Source of the DNA: CAYIRQ01 sp964365905
GTDB lineage: Bacteria > Patescibacteriota > Gracilibacteria > Peribacterales > Peribacteraceae
Length of the DNA stretch: 18,805 nt
Assembly (NCBI GenBank): GCA_964365905.1
Contig: CAYIRQ010000011.1
Coordinates: 1 to 18,805, forward strand
Direction: 5' to 3'
Shown one piece after another: positions 13,760 through 18,805 of this stretch (positions within the stretch are counted from its first letter, which is position 1; the number at the start of each line of letters is the position of its first letter). The notes under the pieces are model-generated. The model searched no databases. It saw only the letters and a program-made list of their open reading frames with translations, and had not been told where the DNA came from. The position numbers and the translations under genes were made by a program.

Positions 13760-14325
13760 CGTGAAGAGTTGCGGGCTGCAGGAGGGGGCGGATAACTCGT
13801 TGGCGCAATGACGGATTCGACATCGGGAACACTCTCTTCCGCCTCGACTTTCTCCTCCCTTGGCCCCTGGTCTTTCACGATAATCGCTTCTTCCGTCACT
13901 TCCAGAATCTCGCTTGCGGGGAGGGGAGTCCCTTTGGAGAAGAAGCGTTTTGGGAATATCCATTCGAGCGTGAAATGTTCCGTCGAGAATTGGTAATCGC
14001 TGCAAATGCCGATGCGCGCGCCGCTCTTCGTAACAATGGGTTGACGGTAGATCCGGCGTCTCTCCTCGAGAAACGGCTTCAAGCGAATGATTTCTTCGAC
14101 GGGACCAAGGACCGAGGAATCGCGCACGTGAATACGCTTTCCCCAGGTCGTGATATCGGGGATCTGAACTGCGGTGATCACGGAGTCGAAGGGCATGCGC
14201 ACGAGCAGTGCGAGAATTTTCCCGCGATCGGGATCCAGGATGAGATCGATGACTCTGCCATGAATTTCATGGAGTGCGTCGTCGATGATCTCTGTGCCGA
14301 TTGCTGCGCTACGGAGGAGATGCAT
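13756..14325 (-). CDS. PRC-barrel-like protein upstream of metG
   Basis: 189 residues beginning MHLLRSAAIGTEIIDD. Two PRC-barrel-like halves can be seen. The first (about 1-85) contains HGRVIDLILDPDRGKILALLVRM, the typical G-x-V-x-D-hydrophobic-D strand pattern. The second (about 90-140) contains SGARIGICSDYQFSTEHFTLEWIFP. A charged linker and proline-rich tail follow. PRC-barrel proteins act in RNA processing (RimM type) or as small-ligand or envelope-associated proteins; which applies here is unknown. A longer frame to 14376 exists, but the start at 14325 follows a TATGCT box with seven bases. That box lies inside an 8-bp inverted repeat. The stop overlaps the metG start by 4 nt, indicating an operon. 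Confidence 0.75.
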   Translation of the reverse strand: MHLLRSAAIGTEIIDDALHEIHGRVIDLILDPDRGKILALLVRMPFDSVITAVQIPDITTWGKRIHVRDSSVLGPVEEIIRLKPFLEERRRIYRQPIVTKSGARIGICSDYQFSTEHFTLEWIFPKRFFSKGTPLPASEILEVTEEAIIVKDQGPREEKVEAEESVPDVESVIAPTSYPPPPAARNSSR

Positions 14326-14327
14326 CG

Positions 14328-14346
14328 CCGCAAGCATAGCTTGCGG
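14328..14346. promoter_or_regulatory. Inverted repeat enclosing the -10 box of the PRC gene
   Basis: CCGCAAGC (14328-14335) and GCTTGCGG (14339-14346) form perfect 8-bp arms around ATA. The minus-strand -10 TATGCT (14333-14338) lies across the centre. It could be a repressor site for the PRC-metG operon, or a 5' hairpin if the transcript starts further upstream. Confidence 0.5.
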
Positions 14347-14354
14347 AAACATCA

Positions 14355-14443
14355 AAACCCAAATCTCAAATCCCAAAAGTCCACTCGTTGCTTCTTCTTT
14401 GTGATTTGAAATTTGTTGGGATTTGGTGCTTGGGATTTGTAAT
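14355..14443. repeat. Inverted pair of heptamer arrays, intergenic
   Basis: The left array (14355-14382) has units AAACCCA, AATCTCA, AATCCCA, AAAGTCC. The right array (14398-14443) is the same family on the other strand, with TTTG recurring at 7, 7, 10 and 14 nt. CAAATCCCAA (14367-14376) is the exact reverse complement of 14416-14425 and 14430-14439, so the two sides can pair. The array fills most of the gap between the PRC gene and tRNA-Pro. Confidence 0.75.
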
Positions 14444-14495
14444 TTCCCGCAAGCTCCTTTTCATGGGTGAACATCAATCCTTCCTGTGTTCTCTG

Positions 14496-14501
14496 TATAC
14501 T
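14496..14501 (+). promoter_or_regulatory. -10 box of tRNA-Pro
   Basis: TATACT, preceded directly by TG, lies 8 nt before the mature 5' end at 14510. No convincing -35 is seen. Confidence 0.5.
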
Positions 14502-14509
14502 ATGCGGGC

Positions 14510-14564
<55 letters not shown>

Positions 14565-14586
<22 letters not shown>

Positions 14587-14982
14587 TCGTCTGTTTTCGA
14601 CCGTTTTGCCCACTCCTCGAACTGGGGAGTTAGCGTAACGGAAGCCACTTTATCGCCATCCACCATCACGTTCGAGACGATCATATCGGCGAGAATGCGT
14701 TTTTTGTCGTCGAGTGCCTTTTTCCAGTAGTGCGACCCATTCTTGCAGAGTTCGAGAAACGCATCCAAGTCGTTATAGAGCTGCATGCTCTTCTTGCCGA
14801 TTCCCCCCCTCCATAGCGCAGGCATCTTTGTAGCTACAGCCCTTTCTGAGCCACCTACAGAGTGCTGACTGCATTTGAGTGCTGTACTTGGATTTTCGGC
14901 CACTTGCATTCCTCTGTGCTGGCATTGATCCACTATGCCGAGGACGGTCTTCGCAACTTGTGAATGCCAACTTCATCTCCAT
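14565..14982 (-). pseudogene. Frameshifted HTH/serine-recombinase C-terminal remnant
   Basis: Two overlapping minus-strand frames look like one broken gene. The upstream frame (from ATG 14982) contains GRKSKYSTQMQSALCRWL and RKGCSYKDACAMEGG, resembling the homeodomain-like HTH of small terminase or transposase proteins. The downstream frame contains LDAFLELCKNGSHYWKKALD, DKKRILADMIVSNVMVDGDK and then LTPQFEEWAKRS, which matches the C-terminal helical end of large serine recombinases. Removing one G from a run of seven (14803-14809 on the plus strand) joins them in frame. The stop codon lies in the T-loop of tRNA-Pro. No resolvase catalytic domain is present, so the recombinase is a remnant or chimera. 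A sequencing error in the homopolymer is the main alternative. Confidence 0.55.
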
Positions 14983-15004
14983 TTTTTCTCGCTTTGGTAG
15001 ACGT

Positions 15005-15017
15005 ATTGTACTATAAT
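15005..15017. promoter_or_regulatory. Overlapping divergent -10 boxes
   Basis: ATTGTACTATAAT contains TATAAT on the plus strand (15012-15017), six bases before ATG 15024. On the minus strand it contains TACAAT (15005-15010), directed toward the frameshifted recombinase-like gene. Polymerase could bind only one side at a time. Confidence 0.55.
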
Positions 15018-15023
15018 GGTGAG

Positions 15024-16355
15024 ATGGCATTGAATGATATTGAACGATCATGGGCAGAAGGATTCTCCAATCCTGAAGAACACAAGGATGATCAATTTCG
15101 ATATCTCATACATGGCGTGATGAACCCCGCAATTCGAGCAACGCAAAATGTAGGTTTCTTGCAGATTGCTCGGAGCGAAATCGAAAGGGGAAACGATGTG
15201 CACCTTAAAATCATTGATTTGCTCCAGCAGCCGCAGAGAATAGCAGACAAGCCAATCATCTCTTCCTCTCTGATAGATCAGGAACACAGAGAAACATGGG
15301 CACCAGTGGGTTTCATACTCAAGGCTCCTCCTCAGAACATCATTGATGCGTCTCCAGAAGATATGGGAACGAATTTTGTGAATCCTGCATCGGTGCGTGA
15401 GCGAGCGAGGCATGCAGTAAGAACGAAAGTAGATGATCTTTTGATGCAAACAAGTCCGTACCAATACAACGAGGTGGTGGTTGAAGGTAAAACCGAAGCA
15501 GGCAAGGTGGAAATTGTCGGTGTATATGAAAAAGTATTCGAGGACGGAGAGCCTGTTGACGAAGCGATGAGCAAAGAAATCCGTCGAGTCGCACGTCAGC
15601 ATGGCTACCCTGTTACGCAGATTATTGAAAAAGGGCATCAATACCCAGACCATCCGCCGAAGATTGATCCCCTGCACGGTAGAGAAGGAACACATCTCAC
15701 CATTCGTCGTAATGGAGTTGGCTATAGCTTTGGTGTTTGCACGAGTGAGGGTAAGGAGAATGAAGATTTCTTCTGGGTCAACCGTCATGGCGGAAAAAAG
15801 CTCACACCAGCAACGAGAGGAGAATTCGAATCGGTCATGCAGATTCTTCGTGAAAATCCACCGACAGGGATGAGTGATTCACTCGAAGCAATGGAGCAAC
15901 TTTTTACAGAGAGATTTGATGAGTTCGAATACAAGAAAAATCATCCACAAACCAGTATTCTTCGAGATGAAAAGAGCAAGGAGCCCACAGGTTTTCGTGT
16001 GGTTCGATTCGACAAGGAGTACTTCGTACATCTGAAATGGAATTCTTACGAATATAAACCAGACTACAAGAAGCGAATGGAAGAGGCTTTTGCGAGTATG
16101 GGTAGACCCATGAGAATTGAGATGGAGCATGAACGGAATAACCTCTCTGTAATGCATCTGTCGGAGCTTGAGAAAGATGTCAGTGAAGACACCAGACTTG
16201 ATCCAGAAACTCGTGCGACTTTGCTACAACTCATTGAGAAGGCAAAAGAGCAAATTCCGAAACAGCGCTCGGATTCTTCAAAAATTCTTTCTGGTATCAC
16301 TGATTTTAGAAAACCCATAAAGAACTTGAAAATTGATACCTCAGAAAAGGAGTGA
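15024..16355 (+). CDS. Unknown 443-residue protein of the tRNA-Pro island
   Basis: The start MALNDIERSWAEGF follows TATAAT with six bases, giving a leaderless message. The protein is soluble, with no signal or membrane segment, and is charged. The N-terminal third has WAPVGFILKAPPQNIID followed by SPEDMGTNFVNPASVRERAR. Next come SPYQYNEVVVEGK and VEIVGVYEKVFEDGE. The middle has LTIRRNGVGYSFGVC and FFWVNRHGGKKLTP, and the end is helical and charged (SELEKDVSEDTRLDPE, LLQLIEKAKEQIPK). I recognise no family. The YNEVVV...GVY pattern faintly recalls some toxin or ADP-ribosyltransferase ends, but this is unsupported. Base composition is clearly more AT-rich than in flanking genes, with frequent AGA and AAA codons, which suggests acquired cargo. 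Confidence 0.75.
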   Translation: MALNDIERSWAEGFSNPEEHKDDQFRYLIHGVMNPAIRATQNVGFLQIARSEIERGNDVHLKIIDLLQQPQRIADKPIISSSLIDQEHRETWAPVGFILKAPPQNIIDASPEDMGTNFVNPASVRERARHAVRTKVDDLLMQTSPYQYNEVVVEGKTEAGKVEIVGVYEKVFEDGEPVDEAMSKEIRRVARQHGYPVTQIIEKGHQYPDHPPKIDPLHGREGTHLTIRRNGVGYSFGVCTSEGKENEDFFWVNRHGGKKLTPATRGEFESVMQILRENPPTGMSDSLEAMEQLFTERFDEFEYKKNHPQTSILRDEKSKEPTGFRVVRFDKEYFVHLKWNSYEYKPDYKKRMEEAFASMGRPMRIEMEHERNNLSVMHLSELEKDVSEDTRLDPETRATLLQLIEKAKEQIPKQRSDSSKILSGITDFRKPIKNLKIDTSEKE

Positions 16356-16950
16356 CCATTTCTATACTATGAGCGTTCGAGAACGGGTCAGGTTATAGCA
16401 AGACACGGGATGCTTCGGCTCATCTGTGCCAAGTCCTCTTCCGTGCAGGGCGTGTAATTCGGGTTGAACGCACGGATGACCTCGATGTACCGCTTGCCCA
16501 AATTTCCACGCTCTCTGTGGTATTCTCGGAGGCGTTCGAGTTGCGCTACCCAAACTCGACCATTGAGCGTGGAAGGAAACCTACGGTTTCCTCCCACGAA
16601 CCCTCCTTCCCTTAAAGGAGCGCTTAGCGCCGGGACCCACAAGACCCAGCGCACGCGATCTTTCAGAATGAAGCAAATGTGACACTGAACCGAAGCGATC
16701 CTTCGCCAAAACGCCCTTTTCAGCCCCCTAAACTCATTAAAATGTTGCAAAGTGATGTTGACTCAGTGTGAAAATAGTGCGAAATTACTTATGAAGCAGT
16801 GTGTTCTTTTCAGGATTTTGCGCAAGAGGAAGCTCTCTCAAGGATTCCTCTCCCATGAAAGATGAAGAGCGCGTGCTCATCTTTCCATCATGTCAACCTT
16901 CTGGTAAAAAAAGGGGTTGAACTCCCTACTGCTTCTTATCACCACTTCTT
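16356..16950. other. 595-nt relic-like region without a firm gene
   Basis: Contents: TATACT at 16364-16369; a doubtful minus-strand frame (16388-16750); an inverted repeat GGAAACC/GGTTTCC (16575-16591); a GCGC/GCGC hairpin just after it; AGAGGAA/TTCCTCT (16825-16851); and GAAAGAT...GAGC/GCTC-ATCTTTC (16857-16885). TTGACT at 16758-16763 and TTGAAC at 16917-16922 are possible -35 elements for the downstream regulator. No tRNA or known ncRNA was recognised. Confidence 0.5.
16388..16750 (-). CDS. Doubtful gene or gene fragment
   Basis: A 120-residue frame opened by TTG, with no ATG until near its end. The last 55 residues read like real protein (RVWVAQLERLREYHRERGNL, then KRYIEVIRAFNPNYTPCTEE, then DLAQMSRSI). 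The first half is coded by hairpin repeats (16575-16591 and nearby) and looks non-coding. It may be the 3' end of a decayed gene belonging to the tRNA-Pro island. No promoter in the usual position was found. Function unknown. Confidence 0.25.
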   Translation of the reverse strand: MQHFNEFRGLKRAFWRRIASVQCHICFILKDRVRWVLWVPALSAPLREGGFVGGNRRFPSTLNGRVWVAQLERLREYHRERGNLGKRYIEVIRAFNPNYTPCTEEDLAQMSRSIPCLAIT

Positions 16951-18042
16951 ATGCCCGTCGCCACTACCACTGTCACCGGAGATGGTCCCCAGCTTCAGCT
17001 CAATTTGCAAGAGATGGTGTCGGATCTCTTTCTGGTGCTTTCGGAGAAGGAGCGCGAGGTGATTAAGCGCCGGTTTTCGCTCACGGGGCAATCGAGGCAA
17101 ACCCTCGAGAAGATCGGCAAGCATTTCAATGTCACCCGTGAGCGCATTCGTCAGATCGAGAGCATTGCTCTTGGCAAACTGCGCCGCACGGTCGGTACGA
17201 CGCGCCTCGACGAGGTGAATAAGATGGCGAAGGGAATCCTCCGCGCAAATGGGGGCGTCATGCTCGAGGAGGCTCTCATCGGCAGCGTCCTCAAGAGACT
17301 TCCGCATGCGACGAGCCTCGATGGGGCCGTTCTCAAACTCTCGCTCACGGTCGATGGGGAACTCGATCACGTGGGACGGAGTGGTACCCTCAAGCCTTTC
17401 TGGCGCTTCGCGACAATTACTCTCAAGGACGTGCAGGCTGTGGTCGAGGGCGTCGTGCGTATCCTCAAGCGCCGGAGCACCTGCATGCCTGCTTCCGAGG
17501 TCGTGTCCGCTGTCCAAGCCCTCAATCTCTTTGGTGAAAAGCAGCCGAGTGCGGAATTGATTCTCTCGTGTCTCACCGTCGATAACCGGCTGAAGGAGAT
17601 CGAGGAGGGATGGGGTCTCACGGAGTGGAGATTCGTTCGCCCCCGTTCGATCCGCGATAAGGTCGAAATTATTCTCAAGAAACACACAAAGCCCATGCAC
17701 TTCGTGGAGATCGCAAATACCATCCGCACGGCGCACTTCGATCACAAGAACGTCACGGTGCAGGCCGTCCACAACGAGCTCATCCGCTATCCGCAATTTG
17801 TGCTCGTCGGGCGCGGTCTCTACGCGCTCCGCGAGTGGGGATATGAGCCGGGAACGGTTGCGGACGTCATCGAGCGCATCCTCAAAGACAAGGGACCTCT
17901 CACAAAGAAAGAAATCATCGCGGAAGTCGGCAAGCAGCGGAAAGTGAAGGTCGGGACGATCTCTCTCAACCTCCAGAAGATGCCGTACTTCGTTCGCGTG
18001 GGGCGAGCCGTCTACGACTACGATCCGGCGAAGAAGAAATGA
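16951..18042 (+). CDS. Sigma-70 region 4 / HARE-HTH-like DNA-binding regulator
   Basis: A 363-residue protein. After about 25 residues comes a complete sigma-70 region 4: LSEKEREVIKRRFSL, then QTLEKIGKHFNVTRERIRQIE, then SIALGKLRRT. This helix-turn-helix recognises -35 elements in real sigma factors. No region 2 is present, so it cannot melt a -10 alone. Residues about 90-220 are helical (MAKGILRANGGVMLEE and others). Residues about 225-300 (RDKVEIILKKHTKPMHFVEIA, then LIRYPQFVLVGRGLYALREW) fit a HARE/RpoE-delta winged helix, and a second copy follows (ERILKDKGPLTKKEIIAEVG...PYFVRVGRAVYDYD). It is probably a transcription regulator or polymerase accessory factor. The promoter is unclear; TTATCA lies 9 nt before the ATG. 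Confidence 0.85.
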   Translation: MPVATTTVTGDGPQLQLNLQEMVSDLFLVLSEKEREVIKRRFSLTGQSRQTLEKIGKHFNVTRERIRQIESIALGKLRRTVGTTRLDEVNKMAKGILRANGGVMLEEALIGSVLKRLPHATSLDGAVLKLSLTVDGELDHVGRSGTLKPFWRFATITLKDVQAVVEGVVRILKRRSTCMPASEVVSAVQALNLFGEKQPSAELILSCLTVDNRLKEIEEGWGLTEWRFVRPRSIRDKVEIILKKHTKPMHFVEIANTIRTAHFDHKNVTVQAVHNELIRYPQFVLVGRGLYALREWGYEPGTVADVIERILKDKGPLTKKEIIAEVGKQRKVKVGTISLNLQKMPYFVRVGRAVYDYDPAKKK

Positions 18043-18129
18043 ACGAACAATTCACCAGTATCAGGCTGCAGGCAGTTGATGTGCATGCAAAAGGAGGTTT
18101 CCCGTTCTTGAGCAATCGCCGGACATTCT

Positions 18130-18169
18130 CCCGTTAGCCGGCGGTTTAAACCGCCGGCTAACCAACGGG
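18130..18169. terminator. Perfect 30-nt palindrome between convergent genes
   Basis: Positions 18133-18162 are a perfect palindrome centred at 18147/18148 (left arm GTTAGCCGGCGGTTT). It is flanked by CCCG (18130-18133) and CGGG (18166-18169), which can extend the stem with a bulge. It lies between the regulator stop and the dUTPase stop and probably terminates both. The TAGCCGGCGGTTT motif looks like a dispersed REP-type palindrome. Confidence 0.7.
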
Positions 18170-18206
18170 GGCAACATGGAATTCATTCCGTATTCCATCG
18201 TCGTGT

Positions 18207-18695
18207 TTAGCCGCTGTGCACTCTCGATTGCGGAACGCTGGCATTGCTGTGCTGAGTTGATGTGGTGATCGTTCCTGTTGACCCGAATCCTCCGCGACTC
18301 TTTTTTGCTGCTTCAATTTCCCTCCACTCTGCCTGCTCAATCTTCACGAAGAGTCCCTGGGCAATCCGTTCTCCACGCTCCACGGTCACGGGATGATCAG
18401 AGACGTTCTGCACCTGCACGAGGATCTCGTCCTCCGGTCCAGAGTAGTCCTGATCGATGACGCCGATTGAGTGCGGGCAGACGAGCGCCTTCTTCCGCGG
18501 GAGAGAAGAGCGGGGGATGATGAGGAGGGCATAGCCTTCGGGGACCTGCACGATGACATTCCCGGGCACGAGGCCGATTGCTCCCGGAGGAATGACGGTG
18601 TTCTCTCGCGTGATGAGGTCAAAACCGGTTGCGCCTGCCGATTCGTACCGTGGCAGGGGCAATGTTTTGTCAACGCGTGTGATGGACACGACCAT
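18207..18695 (-). CDS. dut: dUTP diphosphatase
   Basis: dUTPase hydrolyses dUTP to dUMP and pyrophosphate, keeping uracil out of DNA and feeding dTMP synthesis; the enzyme is a cytosolic homotrimer. The 162-residue product has all five motifs in order: SAGATGFDL (motif 1), IPRSSLPRKKAL (2), GVIDQDYSGPEDEI (3, with catalytic Asp), ERGERIAQG (4) and RGGFGSTG (5). A tail of about 21 Ser/Thr-rich residues follows motif 5, which normally ends the protein. The start at 18695 is fixed by an extended -10 with six bases between. The gene is divergent from tRNA-fMet and shares the promoter region with it. Confidence 0.95.
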   Translation of the reverse strand: MVVSITRVDKTLPLPRYESAGATGFDLITRENTVIPPGAIGLVPGNVIVQVPEGYALLIIPRSSLPRKKALVCPHSIGVIDQDYSGPEDEILVQVQNVSDHPVTVERGERIAQGLFVKIEQAEWREIEAAKKSRGGFGSTGTITTSTQHSNASVPQSRVHSG

Positions 18696-18701
18696 AGTGG
18701 C

Positions 18702-18711
18702 ATTCTATCAT
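18702..18711. promoter_or_regulatory. Overlapping -10 boxes for dut and tRNA-fMet
   Basis: On the minus strand TGATAGAAT (18702-18710) lies six bases before the dut ATG. On the plus strand TATCAT (18706-18711) could serve tRNA-fMet, 13 nt ahead. The two hexamers share two bases. Confidence 0.5.
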
Positions 18712-18724
18712 GAGGTGCCTTTGC

Positions 18725-18801
18725 CGCGGGGTGGAGCAGTCTGGTAGCTCGCCAGGCTCATAACCTGGAGGTCGTGGGTTCGAATCCCACCCCCGCAACC
18801 A
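18725..18801 (+). tRNA. Initiator tRNA-fMet (anticodon CAT)
   Basis: The 5' end C-GCGGGG (18725-18731) faces CCCCGC-A (18091+700 offset: 18791-18797), so the first pair is the C1-A72 mismatch typical of bacterial initiators. A second A and encoded CCA follow. The D-stem GAGC/GCTC carries A11-T24, another initiator mark. The anticodon loop CTCATAA has anticodon CAT. The anticodon stem is CCAGG/CCTGG, so pair 29-41 is A-T and not the usual G-C. The T-loop is TTCGAAT. Confidence 0.95.
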
Positions 18802-18805
18802 TTTA

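Noticed and set aside
14355..14443. Possible CRISPR array
   Set aside because: The units are 7 nt with no spacers; this is a short tandem repeat, not CRISPR.
15048..15788. 246-residue minus-strand frame in the island
   Set aside because: Antisense to the better-promoted 443-residue frame; no start signal at the usual spacing.
16939..17796. 285-residue minus-strand frame
   Set aside because: Antisense to the sigma4/HARE gene, which has recognisable domains.
18088..18100. Strong AAAAGGAGG Shine-Dalgarno-like sequence
   Set aside because: No start codon with a useful frame follows; the only nearby TTG frame stops within ten codons.

Overview
This 18.8 kb window is compact bacterial chromosome with small intergenic gaps, frequent strand switches, standard stop-codon usage (TGA is used as a stop) and almost no Shine-Dalgarno sequences. 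The gene set suggests a Patescibacteria/CPR genome, perhaps of the Peregrinibacteria/Peribacteria type. It includes a two-helix pilin-like TrbC/VirB2 protein, a PUR-domain protein, a sigma-region-4 plus HARE-like regulator, an AI-2E family permease and a proline-rich coiled-coil protein. That placement is an inference from gene style, not a phylogeny. The window looks like a scaffold: it opens inside a gene and has exactly 100 N at 7254-7353.

Layout. 1-503: 5'-truncated cysteine-rich protein. 617-2673: GAPDH and class I fructose-1,6-bisphosphatase, separated by a triple-hairpin repeat. 2621-6311 (minus): O-antigen ligase/TPR membrane protein, lipoprotein and MnmA in one direction, with MnmA running 53 nt antisense into the FBPase gene. 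6457-7830: tRNA-Leu(CAG), then a PurQ-like glutamine amidotransferase interrupted by the assembly gap. 7916-10058: strong terminator, SpoU/TrmH methyltransferase, proline-rich protein, convergent Dus enzyme. 10132-11817: pilin-like protein and AI-2E permease. 11854-14325 (minus): PRC-barrel-like protein, MetRS (ATGA overlap) and PUR-domain protein. 14510-16950: an accessory island made of tRNA-Pro(TGG), a frameshifted HTH/serine-recombinase remnant whose last codons lie antisense in the tRNA, an unknown AT-richer gene, and a 595-nt relic-like stretch. 16951-18801: sigma4/HARE regulator, dUTPase and initiator tRNA-fMet.

Two window-wide signals stand out. First, most genes have a -10 box, usually an extended TGnTAnnnT, ending 6-8 nt before the start codon. 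This predicts leaderless mRNAs and fixes many start sites. Second, tiny degenerate tandem arrays with 7-nt or 6-nt periods are scattered through the window. They occur inside conserved genes (mnmA, the O-antigen ligase, the purQ region) and between genes. They look like an active process of micro-repeat seeding.

Most of the genes are housekeeping: central carbon metabolism, tRNA and rRNA modification, translation, nucleotide hygiene and envelope. The tRNA-Pro island is the clearest horizontally acquired piece.
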